A stretch of DNA of 39,037 bases from Serratia marcescens (GCA_015548865.1 JADMXW010000032.1:1-39037); one strand, 5' to 3'. Positions 30,473 to 38,736 are shown, counted from the first letter of the stretch. Numbers and translations: made by a program. Notes: generated by a model not told the origin, from the letters alone.

Positions 30473-32008
30473 TCAGGCAGGCAGAGTAACCCGCCACGGG
30501 AGCAGAGCACCCACCCGGTTCACAGGCCAGTCGGCGATGACATCAAGTACATGATGCAGATAGCGTTCCGGATCCACGCCGTTTAATTTGCACGTCCCGA
30601 TAAGACTGTACAGTGACGCACCGCGCTCACCACCATGATCCGAGCCGAAGAACAGCCAGTTTTTTCTCCCCAGACTGACCAGTCGTAGGGCGTTTTCGGC
30701 AATGTTATTATCCACCTCCACCCAGCCATCTTCTGCATAGCGGGTCAGCGCCGGCCACTGGTTCAGCGCATACCCGAACGCCTTCGCCAGTTCTGAGTGC
30801 CTTGAGAGGGTTTTCTGTTTCTCCCGCAGCCACCCCTCCAGTGACGCCAGCAGCGGCAGCACTTTTTGGTGCCGGACTGCCTGCCGTTCCTCTGCTCTTT
30901 TACCTCTGAGCTCCGACTCGATGGCATACAGCTCGCCGATCCGTTTCAGCGCCTCCTCCGTCAGGGCTGACGGGGTACGGACGTGAACATCGTGGATTTT
31001 TCGGCGGGCATGGGCCCAGCACGCGGCTTCCTTTATATGGCCGTCGCGGTAGAGCTCGTTGAACCCGGCGTAGGCATCAGCCTGCAGTACGCCACTGAAG
31101 CCTGCAAGATGGGTCTGAGGGTGGATACCTTTTCTGTCCGGGCTGTAAGCGAACCACACTGCGGGGGCCAGCGCTGATCCGGCGTTGCGGTCGTCTCGAA
31201 CGTACGTCCATAAGCGCCCGGTCTTCGTCTTCTTATTGCCCGGCAACAGCACCGGGACAGGCGTATCGTCAGCATGGAGTTTGCCGTCGGTCAGGACATA
31301 GTGCTGAAGGGCTTCATCCAGCGGTGCCAGCAGACGACAACACGCATCCACCCAGCCCGACAGTACAGAACGACTCAACACTACACCCTGGCGGGCATAG
31401 ATCTCCGACTGGCGATACAGCGGTGTGTGCTCTGCATACTTTGAGGTCAGCACTCGGGCCAGCAGCCCCGGTCCGGCGATCCCCCGTTCGATGGGGCGCG
31501 AAGGAGCCGGGGCCTGAACGATGCGATCGCACCGACGGCAGGCATGCTTTTCACGGACTGTCCGGATAACCCGGAAGGCGCTGCGCATCAGCTCCAGCTG
31601 TTCGGCGGCATCCTCACCCAGGTAACTCAGCGAACCACCGCACTCCGGGCAACACGGCTCAGTCGGCAGCAGCCGCTTCTCATCCCGTGGGAGTGACTCA
31701 GGGAACGGTTTGCGGGTGCGGGTCTGACGCAGCGGGCGCTGCACTGCCGGGTCATCCACCCGGCCGGTCAGCGTATCGCTTTCCTGCTGCAGCAGGTTCA
31801 GGTCAGCTTCCATTTGCGCGATACGGCGGGATACCTTTTCGGAACGACTGCCGAAGTTCATCCGGCGCAGCTTATCCAGTTGCGCCTGCAGATGGTCTAT
31901 TTCGCGTTCCCGGTTGCTCAGCTTTTCCTGCAGGGCGTGGATCAACGCTTCCTGTTCGGCCAGGCGCTGTTTCAGCAGAAGGATGTCGTCAGAAGAGGTA
32001 TCGTTCAT
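30473..32008 (-). CDS. tnpC: IS66-family transposase TnpC
   Basis: 511 residues. An N-terminal coiled coil (residues 5-60, ERE/LQAQLDKLRR) is followed by the IS66 zinc-finger segment (CCPECGG to HACRRC) and the DDE domain: first Asp in HADDTPVPV, second in LQADAYAG, and Glu in NNIAENALR. The C-terminal ADWPVNRVGALLPWRV is characteristic. It catalyses element movement. The gene lies 49 bases after tnpB and ends about 40 bases from the element end. Confidence 0.97.
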   Translation of the reverse strand: MNDTSSDDILLLKQRLAEQEALIHALQEKLSNREREIDHLQAQLDKLRRMNFGSRSEKVSRRIAQMEADLNLLQQESDTLTGRVDDPAVQRPLRQTRTRKPFPESLPRDEKRLLPTEPCCPECGGSLSYLGEDAAEQLELMRSAFRVIRTVREKHACRRCDRIVQAPAPSRPIERGIAGPGLLARVLTSKYAEHTPLYRQSEIYARQGVVLSRSVLSGWVDACCRLLAPLDEALQHYVLTDGKLHADDTPVPVLLPGNKKTKTGRLWTYVRDDRNAGSALAPAVWFAYSPDRKGIHPQTHLAGFSGVLQADAYAGFNELYRDGHIKEAACWAHARRKIHDVHVRTPSALTEEALKRIGELYAIESELRGKRAEERQAVRHQKVLPLLASLEGWLREKQKTLSRHSELAKAFGYALNQWPALTRYAEDGWVEVDNNIAENALRLVSLGRKNWLFFGSDHGGERGASLYSLIGTCKLNGVDPERYLHHVLDVIADWPVNRVGALLPWRVTLPA

Positions 32009-32057
32009 AATCCTGTATTTTACCAGGCTTATTCTGCGACAACCAGGATAAAGAGCG

Positions 32058-32405
32058 CTACAACATGGTCAGGGATGTCAGTAACCGCTTTGGCTGTCGC
32101 CAGTCGATACCTTCCATCAGCATCGCCAGTTGCGCCGGCGTCAGGAACACTTTGCCATCGCGGGCTGAGGGCCAGGCGAAGCGACCACGTTCCAGTCGCT
32201 TTGTCAGCAGGCACAGACCATCGCCGGTGGACCAGAGCAGTTTTACCTGACTGCCGCTGCGTCCCCGGAAGATGAAGACGTGGCCGGACATCGGGTCATC
32301 TTTCAGCGCGGTCTGCACCTTTGCGGCGAGGCCATTGAAGCCGTTGCGCATATCGGTGATACCGGCAACCAGCCAGATTTTTGTGCCTGCGGGAAGATTT
32401 ATCAT
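32058..32405 (-). CDS. tnpB: IS66-family accessory protein TnpB
   Basis: 115 residues matching the IS66 Orf2/TnpB family: AGITDMRNGFNGLAAKVQ, then GHVFIFRGRSGSQVKLLWSTGDGLCLLTKRLERGRF. The start overlaps the end of tnpA by four bases, giving translational coupling. It is needed for IS66 transposition, although its biochemical role is unclear. Unrelated to the RNA-guided IS200/IS605 TnpB of the same name. Confidence 0.97.
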   Translation of the reverse strand: MINLPAGTKIWLVAGITDMRNGFNGLAAKVQTALKDDPMSGHVFIFRGRSGSQVKLLWSTGDGLCLLTKRLERGRFAWPSARDGKVFLTPAQLAMLMEGIDWRQPKRLLTSLTML

Positions 32406-32785
32406 ACCGGCCCCCGCATCAGTTCGCGCAGGACAGTGCTCATGAGTTCAGCAGAGGGATGAGTCAGTGTTATTTCTCCTCCCCGACATTTTATGTGGCA
32501 GGTAGCGGGAGGAGAGCAGGATGGTAGTTCGAAGGTTGGGAGAGAAGAGCCCGCCTGAAGCTGCACGGGTATCAGGGCAGGAAGCGACGATGAGTTTTTT
32601 CGGGGCCGACAGACCCGCCCTTCACGCTGCCAGAGCCTTATCCATTTAAAGAGCAGGTTATCATTGACGTCATGTTTCCGGGCCAGTGCGGCAATACTGC
32701 CTTCTTCTTCAAGAGCCAGCCTGACCAGTTCCATTTTGAATTCAGGGGAATAGTGTTTCCGGGGAAGTCTTTCTTTAGCGCGCAT
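32402..32785 (-). CDS. tnpA: IS66-family accessory protein TnpA
   Basis: 127 residues. The N-terminal helix-turn-helix (HYSPEFKMELVRLALEEEGS, then AALARKHDVNDNLLFKWIRLW) is of the IS3/IS66 OrfA type and probably binds the element ends. It is the first gene of the tnpABC operon and overlaps tnpB by four bases. The ribosome site is weak. Its start codon is about 80 bases inside the right element end. Confidence 0.96.
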   Translation of the reverse strand: MRAKERLPRKHYSPEFKMELVRLALEEEGSIAALARKHDVNDNLLFKWIRLWQREGRVCRPRKNSSSLPALIPVQLQAGSSLPTFELPSCSPPATCHIKCRGGEITLTHPSAELMSTVLRELMRGPV

Positions 32786-32868
32786 GAGGTGTCCACCTGC
32801 AAAATAAGTGGGTGCTTAAGTTACAGGATCCTGGATTCGGGACCAGACGGTACTCAGACGACGCTTAC

Positions 32869-32876
32869 CGTTGAAG
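32869..32876. repeat. Target site duplication, right copy (CGTTGAAG)
   Basis: Exact copy of 30424-30431, immediately after the right terminal repeat of the IS66-family element. Confidence 0.95.
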
Positions 32877-33409
32877 CATTCAAACTTCTGGCATTACATG
32901 GTTCTATACCTGACCGCTATACGCACCAGTTCTATGCAACGGTCGGAGAACTCCAGAAACGAGCAATTGATGAATGTATGGTGGCTTCAGGTATGCGTTT
33001 GCTGGAACCGAATATCGGTCTTGGTGCGCTACTGAAAGGGTTACCAGAGGGGGTGGATGTTACTGGTTTTGATATACACCCCGCAGCTGTTGCAATTACT
33101 GGCCTGCGCTGGAACGTCACCCTTAATGATTTTCTATTGGTCAAGCCTGAAAATACCGGCTTGTTTGAAAGAATTCTGATGAATCCTCCATTTAGTGACT
33201 CACGCTGGATTGCACATTTTCAACATGCGATGAGATTCCTGAAACCGGGAGGACGCTTGATAGCAATACTGCCAGGGAGCGCAAAGGAGCATCTTTTAAC
33301 CCGAGAAGCTGGGCCCGGTTACGACATCAATATTCTGGGTTGCTATGACAACGCCTTTGAAGGAACCGCAGAATCCATAAAACTTTTCTCCGTTGATGCC
33401 CATGAATAG
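32877..33409 (+). pseudogene. DUF4942-methyltransferase gene, 3' part (SAM-dependent DNA methyltransferase domain)
   Basis: This is the C-terminal 177 residues of the interrupted gene, in the frame reading VEAFKLLALHGS. SAM-binding motif I appears as LEPNIGLGALLKGL, followed by VTGFDIHPAAV. The catalytic motif IV is NPPF (RILMNPPFSDSRW), as in N6-adenine methyltransferases, followed by LKPGGRLIAILPGS. The frame extends upstream into IS66 to 32672, but those codons belong to the element. Without its own start it is probably silent. The original protein would be an orphan methylase of the plasmid/phage type, perhaps protecting against restriction. Confidence 0.85.
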
Positions 33410-33438
33410 TGGGGAAAGGAAGAGCTGGTCGAGTTAAT

Positions 33439-33467
33439 TTCGTCACCCGTAACTGAACAGAAAAAAT
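33439..33467 (+). promoter_or_regulatory. TTCGTC-type promoter before 33563
   Basis: TTCGTC at 33439-33444 followed by AC (TTAATTTCGTCAC), 17-bp spacer, AAAAAT at 33462-33467. The start codon is about 95 bases downstream. Confidence 0.52.
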
Positions 33468-33562
33468 GAGATAGAGAAAAAGCCGTCAGTTTGTCGATGT
33501 TAAATGCTATTCAAATTTTTCAACATGCGACAATTGAGCCAACTACATGAAGAGGAAACACA

Positions 33563-34318
33563 ATGTCAGCATTTCTCATCAATAAATTATCTTTCGAAGA
33601 TACCAAACAAATAATGTTGTCCTCCATGAAAACAATGGCATCTCTTCATGGTATTTTGGCAATATTCTTGCCGATAATTGCTGGTGGTGGACTCCTGACA
33701 CTCATCATGAAAAATGTGACAATGGAGGGGCTTGCATTTTTTATCTTACAGCCAGTTGTACTCACCCTCTACCTTACGGCTATCTTATGCCGATATCAAA
33801 GCTCAGAGCTAAGATTGAATATCTGGGAAGAACTACGCAACTTTATCGTTGTGTTAGTTTATGCATTATTCCTGACCGTACTAATGATCGTAATATTGTG
33901 GTTAGTCAAATTTATGATTGCTTCAGCGGTTGCGGGTGAAACCAACCATGTTGAATATAAACAACCAACATTAACAAGCATTAGTCTGGCTTACTCCAAC
34001 CTAATAGTGTATTTCAATATGTACGCCCTTGCCACTTTGAGCGTATTTATCGCTACGCCAATGCTCGTTTTATTCATACCAACAGTTACGCGGTGTAAAG
34101 GTTCTCTGCTGAAAAGTATACCAGTCATTTGTAAAAGTACTTTTATGAATATTGGGCCGTTGTTCGCATTTTCAGCTATCTCTGGTGTTGTTTTACTTTC
34201 GTGGTCATACTTTTCGCTCAGGTATGAATGGTTAATCCCGGCAGCAACTATACCTCTGGCCTACTTATCAATATTGAATTACCAGCTGTCTGAAGCAGCA
34301 TTGCCTCGTAACCAATAA
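33563..34318 (+). CDS. Polytopic inner-membrane protein
   Basis: 251 residues, AT-rich, with about six membrane helices: LHGILAIFLPIIAGGGLLTLI, LAFFILQPVVLTLYLTAI, FIVVLVYALFLTVLMIVILWL, YALATLSVFIATPMLVLFI, IGPLFAFSAISGVVLLSW and WLIPAATIPLAYLSIL. AGAGGAAA is the ribosome site. It heads a unit with two further genes. No transporter motif is visible; function unknown. Distant resemblance to small conjugation-associated membrane proteins is possible but not shown. Confidence 0.75.
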   Translation: MSAFLINKLSFEDTKQIMLSSMKTMASLHGILAIFLPIIAGGGLLTLIMKNVTMEGLAFFILQPVVLTLYLTAILCRYQSSELRLNIWEELRNFIVVLVYALFLTVLMIVILWLVKFMIASAVAGETNHVEYKQPTLTSISLAYSNLIVYFNMYALATLSVFIATPMLVLFIPTVTRCKGSLLKSIPVICKSTFMNIGPLFAFSAISGVVLLSWSYFSLRYEWLIPAATIPLAYLSILNYQLSEAALPRNQ

Positions 34319-34332
34319 AAAGGAAACCTGTG

Positions 34333-34755
34333 ATGAGAAAAATAATATTAAATGCGGTTGTTTGTTTATTTGCAATTAATGCATCAAGTTTCGCAATATC
34401 AGCGGAAAGCTCTCCATCTCGTGACGAACTGAATGACGTGATGAAAGTTCATGCTTCCGAGATTGCTGCTGTTATCGCATGTAAAGACTACCTCGAAAAT
34501 GGCGAGGAACGTTTGACTGAAGCGAAATCAAAAGCTGGCCGTGTACTGGGTAAGATGGTAGGCAATCAAGCCAAGGGTAGCGAGTATGCTAGTCGGATTC
34601 TGGTAACTGTTAACGAAGCTAAGCCAGATGAGCAACTGAAGGCTGAATTCGACAAGGTCAACCTTGACCACTCAGTCCGCGTTGCAAAATGCGCTCAGCT
34701 AGTAGCTGGTAATGCCGCACGTGCGGACGATGCTGATATCAATTATCTGAATTAA
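34333..34755 (+). CDS. Exported hypothetical protein
   Basis: 140 residues with a signal peptide (RKIILNAVVCLFAINASSFA; cleavage after ISA). The mature part is helical with two cysteines (AVIACKDYL and VAKCAQLV) likely linked by a disulfide. ATG 34333 has AAAGGAAA upstream; the GTG just before it is an alternative. It follows the membrane protein by 14 bases and likely forms an envelope complex with it. Confidence 0.72.
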   Translation: MRKIILNAVVCLFAINASSFAISAESSPSRDELNDVMKVHASEIAAVIACKDYLENGEERLTEAKSKAGRVLGKMVGNQAKGSEYASRILVTVNEAKPDEQLKAEFDKVNLDHSVRVAKCAQLVAGNAARADDADINYLN

Positions 34756-34765
34756 GAGGCTAGCA

Positions 34766-35371
34766 ATGGCGAAGATCAGGATCACTCATCGTTATGACAT
34801 CAATAAAGACATGTTCTATGGCGTAGAAACTAACCAGCCATATGAAAAGGTTGTTCAGAGGTTAGCTTATCTCCAATTGATTCATTCCACGTTGCCTGAT
34901 TTTCCCTACATGGCTAATTGCCTGGAACAGGCCGATGCAGTAGAACTCTATTGTCGAATCTTTGGTGGTATTCCTTTAAACACAAATCAACATTATACCG
35001 CAGAGATTGATTTATATAGGAACTGGGAAATAGATACACGCGAACTCGTTAATGACATTAATTGCCAAAATTCAATTGCCATTTCCGGCTGCGTAGAAAA
35101 AATATTTAAATACATTGTTGAAAACTCTGTTCAGATCTATCAGCTCACAAAAGAAGCTTATAAATTAGGGCAGGGCATGACTAATAATGAAAAAGAAGAA
35201 ATGGCTCTTTTACTGATTTATATGGATTGGCAACTTCAAAGGATGGATCGTGTTTTAATGGGAGAAAAAATTCAAAAGGAATGGGATTGGCACGATTTTG
35301 AGGGAAGGTTGATTTCAGACATTTCGTATACACACACCGGACAACCTGACCTATACATCCACAAAGATTAA
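34766..35371 (+). CDS. Hypothetical protein
   Basis: 201 residues, soluble, AT-rich, starting ten bases after the exported-protein gene with AAGAGG upstream. Mostly helical and Tyr/Gln-rich, with no recognisable motif. Third gene of the membrane unit; probably a cytoplasmic partner. Confidence 0.65.
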   Translation: MAKIRITHRYDINKDMFYGVETNQPYEKVVQRLAYLQLIHSTLPDFPYMANCLEQADAVELYCRIFGGIPLNTNQHYTAEIDLYRNWEIDTRELVNDINCQNSIAISGCVEKIFKYIVENSVQIYQLTKEAYKLGQGMTNNEKEEMALLLIYMDWQLQRMDRVLMGEKIQKEWDWHDFEGRLISDISYTHTGQPDLYIHKD

Positions 35372-35695
35372 TGTCATTGACGCACAAGCTGAATATATTT
35401 CGACCTTGCACAAATAGCAAACAAACACATTAGAAAGAATTAACCATGCATCTATAATGGATTCTGTTAAGCATAAAATATGGGTAGTAATAGATCCGTT
35501 ATTGAAAATGTAAGACATGCTGGTAGAGTAAAACGAATGATAACCGTTTACCTTCTCTGTTCTGGCGGATGCCAGTTTATGGATGTGCATACTGGAACTA
35601 TTTGAAATATGTAGGTAGAGGGATCTACTTACTATGTAGTGTGATTAAAAATATTCTGTTTTCTATGTGGTCAAAAAGTTCAGTATGAGTGATAT
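35372..35695. other. Intergenic region with no recognised gene
   Basis: 324 bases of AT-rich sequence before the GntR-type regulator. I see no open frame with a ribosome site, no TTCGTC-type promoter and no clear terminator. A TATGTGG/TTTCAGTATGAG segment close to 35696 probably contains the regulator promoter. Confidence 0.4.
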
Positions 35696-36412
35696 ATGAT
35701 TGATGATTACAAAAGCTTCCTCAAAAACCCCGGGAATTTACCGGAACTAATTAGTTACTCTCCGTCAGGCAGACCTAGCTTAACGAGACGAGTTGAAGAT
35801 CGCCTTAAATGCGCCCTTATCCTCGGCTACCTCAAGCCCGGTGATAAGTTGGTAACAAAAAACATCGCCGATGCTATGAAAATGAGCGTCACGCCCGTCC
35901 GTGAAAGCCTGATACGTCTGTCTGCCAGTAGTGCTCTTGCTTTGACTCCATCACATGCCTTTTTTGTTCCCATCATCACCAGTGAGCAGTTCAACGAGTA
36001 CATGAGAATGAGGCGATTGATTGAGCCAGAACTGGCAGAAAAGGCCGTACTGAAAATGGATGCCAATGGCTTTGAAGAATGCCTGTCTTTGTGCCAAAAG
36101 CTGCGTTCCGCATATGAACGTAGGGATGTTTATCTGGCGCACCAGCTAAACCTCACTCTGCGGCTGAAGCTTTACATATACGCCGGTCTGCCTGAGTTTT
36201 TCAAAATTGTAACCCAACTGTGGATTAACCTGTGGCCAACTCTGAGTTACACGTTCGAATCTGACTCGGAGGATAAATGGCCAATATTTTTCTCGTCGCT
36301 TGAACTCGCTCTTTCAAACAGGGATGCAGGGGCAGCAGCAGATGCCATTAGAGAGTCACTGGATAAGGGGTTGCGGATCTATCTCAGCTTGTTAACCGAG
36401 CAAGGTGAGTAA
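35696..36412 (+). CDS. GntR-family (FadR/FCD type) transcriptional regulator
   Basis: 238 residues. The N-terminal winged helix (about 32-90) has the GntR hallmark LKPGDKLVTKNIADAMKMSVTPVRESLIRL. The C-terminal FCD-like helical domain follows (EYMRMRRLIEPELAEKAVL, ... RRDVYLAHQLNLTLRLKLY) but is divergent: the usual metal-binding His set (FH..L....N) is incomplete. FCD proteins sense small carboxylic acids. It has a weak ribosome site and ends at a palindromic terminator. No adjacent metabolic gene suggests a ligand; a role in plasmid control is possible. Confidence 0.85.
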   Translation: MIDDYKSFLKNPGNLPELISYSPSGRPSLTRRVEDRLKCALILGYLKPGDKLVTKNIADAMKMSVTPVRESLIRLSASSALALTPSHAFFVPIITSEQFNEYMRMRRLIEPELAEKAVLKMDANGFEECLSLCQKLRSAYERRDVYLAHQLNLTLRLKLYIYAGLPEFFKIVTQLWINLWPTLSYTFESDSEDKWPIFFSSLELALSNRDAGAAADAIRESLDKGLRIYLSLLTEQGE

Positions 36413-36433
36413 ACCGGCTACTAGTAGCCGGTT
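36412..36433. terminator. Palindromic hairpin between convergent genes
   Basis: A perfect 22-bp palindrome with arms AACCGGCTA and TAGCCGGTT and a CTAG centre. Lies between the GntR gene and the end of parR; short T-runs only. Confidence 0.65.
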
Positions 36434-36438
36434 CGGAT

Positions 36439-36825
36439 TCAACGTTTGAGGGTTTGCATCATCAGGGAGGGTTTAGGAATTGGTTCTTTCTGCTCAGCAG
36501 GCTTATCCGAATCAATGATGGTTGTTGCTCGGATACCTGTGGCCTGGGTTTCCACTGGTGAAGAATTCCGTTCAACGGCAATGCCCAGCGTTTGCGACAG
36601 AATGTTGCTCAGCGTTTCGGCATTAAACGATGTCGTGGTTTGTGCGGCCAGCAAATTTATTAACCGAGGGTCGAGCTCATGCAAGGCAGACGCAATTACC
36701 AGTGCCTTACGGTAAAATTCCCCCCGGGATCGGCGGGGTAAGCGCTCCATAATATCAAGAGCTTTACCGTCTTCTGGATTATTGCCGGGGCGGAGCCAGA
36801 CGAGTAAACGTTTATCTTCTTCCAT
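36439..36825 (-). CDS. parR: ParR/StbB-like partition adaptor
   Basis: 128 residues from 36825 (ATGGAAGAAGATAAA); GAGGT lies upstream. The segment ERLPRRSRGEFYRKALVIASALHELDPRLINLLA is the ribbon-helix-helix-type DNA-binding region found in plasmid StbB/ParR proteins. It lies 13 bases downstream of parM, the expected order parM-parR. ParR binds the centromere and links it to ParM filaments. The C-terminal half is polar and probably contacts ParM. Confidence 0.8.
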   Translation of the reverse strand: MEEDKRLLVWLRPGNNPEDGKALDIMERLPRRSRGEFYRKALVIASALHELDPRLINLLAAQTTTSFNAETLSNILSQTLGIAVERNSSPVETQATGIRATTIIDSDKPAEQKEPIPKPSLMMQTLKR

Positions 36826-36838
36826 CACATAACCTCGT

Positions 36839-37801
36839 TTAGACGCTTGCCATTGCTTTGACGAGCGCGAGCTGCGCGTCAGGCGCTTTGATGACATCCA
36901 GCTTAGGGAATAGTTCGACAATATGAGAATGGATGAGCTCAGCACCGCCCCCGGCCAGTATGATTTTGTGGACGCTGTTCTGACGACGTATATCAGCTGC
37001 AACAGCTTCGGCCAGATTTTTCGACTCAGAATCGATAACGTCAATGATGGCATCAATTTTAGAGTGATCATTGACCGCAGAAGCAATCAACGCTCTATCA
37101 TGACGGTTTTTAATGATGATATCCGCAATGGCATAACTACTTGGAGACTGGGCATCCTGGAGCGCAGCCATAACAGCTTTTGTCACTCGTGAAACGCCAA
37201 CATCGCTGTTGCCAAAGATATCAGATATGCCCTCCATTGCCCCCTGAATGATGGCCAGGTCTAGGGTTGTTCCCCCCAGATCGACAACCAGGGTTCGTGT
37301 AAGCTGCGTGGTTGTTTTAGGATCAATCAGATATTCAGCCGCAGGTACTGATTCAGGCATTACGTTAACTTTTACAACATGAAAAGTTTCGCCATTATTC
37401 AGGGTTATTGGGCCCATAACGTTGGCCTTTTTCTTTTCAATATTAGCTTCGTTCAACTGCGCATCGCTCGTGAAGAACATGGCCACCGGCAGTGTCACTG
37501 TAAGTTCAACATCCTGTGGCTCAAGACCGGAAGTCAAAAGGGCATGATGAATTGCTACGCGACTTACAGCGTCGAACTGGAAAGAGGTATGCGTTGTTGT
37601 AATTGCAGATGTTGAACCAATGTCGTGAGTAAATTTCCGCCCATCAATGAGATAGTTGTAGATAGTTTTACCACCAAATGCGAGTGGAGTAGCCCAGCCT
37701 TCGCGGAAGGCGTTCTGCGAAACATGAGTTTTGATTTCACCATTCTCAATCCAGGCAAGTTTTACGTTCGTTGAGCCGTCATCACAAGCGATGTTCATCA
37801 T
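36839..37801 (-). CDS. parM: ParM/StbA actin-like partition ATPase
   Basis: 320 residues, the same length as ParM of plasmid R1. Phosphate-1 motif CDDGSTNVKLAW, phosphate-2 motif VVDLGGTTLDLA and adenosine motif LAGGGAELI define the actin fold; VAIHHALLTSGL and ENIEKKKANVMGPITLN match R1 ParM closely. It polymerises into filaments that push sister plasmids apart. Start 37801 (or 37798) is chosen because the upstream frame runs into the promoter and GAGG lies eight bases before 37801. Confidence 0.96.
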   Translation of the reverse strand: MMNIACDDGSTNVKLAWIENGEIKTHVSQNAFREGWATPLAFGGKTIYNYLIDGRKFTHDIGSTSAITTTHTSFQFDAVSRVAIHHALLTSGLEPQDVELTVTLPVAMFFTSDAQLNEANIEKKKANVMGPITLNNGETFHVVKVNVMPESVPAAEYLIDPKTTTQLTRTLVVDLGGTTLDLAIIQGAMEGISDIFGNSDVGVSRVTKAVMAALQDAQSPSSYAIADIIIKNRHDRALIASAVNDHSKIDAIIDVIDSESKNLAEAVAADIRRQNSVHKIILAGGGAELIHSHIVELFPKLDVIKAPDAQLALVKAMASV

Positions 37802-37847
37802 GGTACATACCTCATTAAAATGTTCAAAAGTATCAAAAATCTCTGCC

Positions 37848-37876
37848 ATTTTAGATAGTAAGCCATCCTGAAGCAA
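37848..37876 (-). promoter_or_regulatory. parMR promoter
   Basis: On the minus strand TTGCTT (37876-37871), a 17-bp spacer, TAAAAT (37853-37848). Immediately upstream are two direct copies of GTGCGC, 5 bases apart (37884-37900). ParR typically represses this promoter by binding repeats near it. Confidence 0.7.
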
Positions 37877-38233
37877 GGAATGCGCACCTGTAGCGCACGT
37901 TTAATGTCCACAAAATGACTATGAAAAGTGAATTACGAGTGAGTAAAACAGGAACGATTCTATCGGATTGAAATCTGGCGGGGTAAACGAGAAAGAGGGA
38001 TGTATACGTACATGCAGAGGTCGGTAGCCCTGGAACACCAACGGAAAAAGTAACAAACCACCCGAAAAATGAACCAGTGCCACCAGACTAAATTGTGACA
38101 ATCGATAGCCAATACTGCAAGAGAACCTAAGAATAAAAGGTATCGCTATATGACAGCTCAGTCGGTAAAATCGAGGAAACCATGTCGGATCACCATTGTA
38201 GTTTCTGGTTAGTTCAATAATGAGGTATCCCCA
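37877..38233. other. Probable centromere region (parC-like)
   Basis: This gene-free stretch of 357 bases lies upstream of parM, where parC lies in R1. It contains the pair of GTGCGC repeats, a near-palindrome around ATGTATACGTACAT (37999-38012) and scattered short similarities (GTCGGTA at 38018 and 38161). I do not see a regular array of ten 11-bp iterons as in R1, so the assignment rests mainly on position. Confidence 0.45.
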
Positions 38234-38464
38234 ATGACATCCATTCTGCTTACTTCTGATTCTGTTGATGGGTACACTTTTTGTATTTCTACTGATGGTA
38301 ATGGATGTAAGCTGTCAGTCAGGCCAGAATACCGGCGCAATGGCACACAAACTTATGATGGCTGGTTTCCCAGATACTACTCAAAGCCTCAGTATGCTAA
38401 AGCAGCGTTAACAAGGTTCCTTGGAGAATCTGTTAACTGGTCACCACGGACGGGGCTCAGTTAG
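38234..38464 (+). CDS. Small hypothetical protein
   Basis: 76 residues behind AATGAGG, divergent from parMR. A small mixed alpha/beta protein (GYTFCISTDGNGCKLSVRPEYRR, ... YYSKPQYAKAALTRFLGE) with two cysteines. No family recognised. Frame and ribosome site make it a likely real gene. Confidence 0.58.
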   Translation: MTSILLTSDSVDGYTFCISTDGNGCKLSVRPEYRRNGTQTYDGWFPRYYSKPQYAKAALTRFLGESVNWSPRTGLS

Positions 38465-38736
38465 TCACAGGATACGTAACAGCCTGAGTCCGAGGATACC
38501 AACAAGTCAAGAGAACCCCCTGATAAACCCTTAACAATCAACACCTTACCTTGGTGCGCTTAATGTATTGAACATGTTAAATGGCTGCATGAAGTGCAGA
38601 CATTTAGCCTTCAGCGATGAACTTTCAGACAGTTAATATCGTCTCTGATGCAGCAACATCACTGAAACTCAGATTTTACAGATTGCCCTGATGTTTATTT
38701 GTTAAGTATATAGTGCAGCTATTTATAGCATTATCA
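38465..38736. other. Intergenic region with nothing recognised
   Basis: 272 bases without a credible gene. Some T-rich and AT-rich runs, no hairpin with a T-run, no TTCGTC element. This could be remnant sequence next to the degenerate genes on the minus strand. Confidence 0.35.

Larger units (their letters stand above)
30432..32868 (-). mobile_element. Complete IS66-family insertion sequence
   Basis: 2437 bp. The terminal inverted repeats start GTAAGCGT at both ends: 30432 reads GTAAGCGTGCAGTGAGAACC, and the other end read inward from 32868 begins GTAAGCGTCGTCTGAGTACC, with continued partial identity. tnpA, tnpB and tnpC are intact in the minus direction. Flanking 8-bp duplications are perfect, so the insertion appears recent and simple. 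The element is more GC-rich than the backbone. Confidence 0.97.

Noticed and set aside
31314..32275. Several plus- and minus-strand frames antisense to IS66 tnpC and tnpB
   Set aside because: They are shadows of the GC-rich transposition genes, without ribosome sites or family motifs.
32672..32876. N-terminal extension of the methyltransferase fragment
   Set aside because: These codons belong to the IS66 element and its right terminal repeat; the host gene resumes after the target duplication.
37370..37383. Ter-like site ATGTTGTAA on the minus strand in parM
   Set aside because: It lacks the following C-T-A of the Ter core, including the critical C, and is in coding sequence. Similar partial matches at 4961 and 10856 are equally weak.
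37802..37876. 25-residue N-terminal extension of parM
   Set aside because: It covers the -10 and -35 hexamers of the parM promoter; the 320-residue form from 37801 matches R1 ParM.
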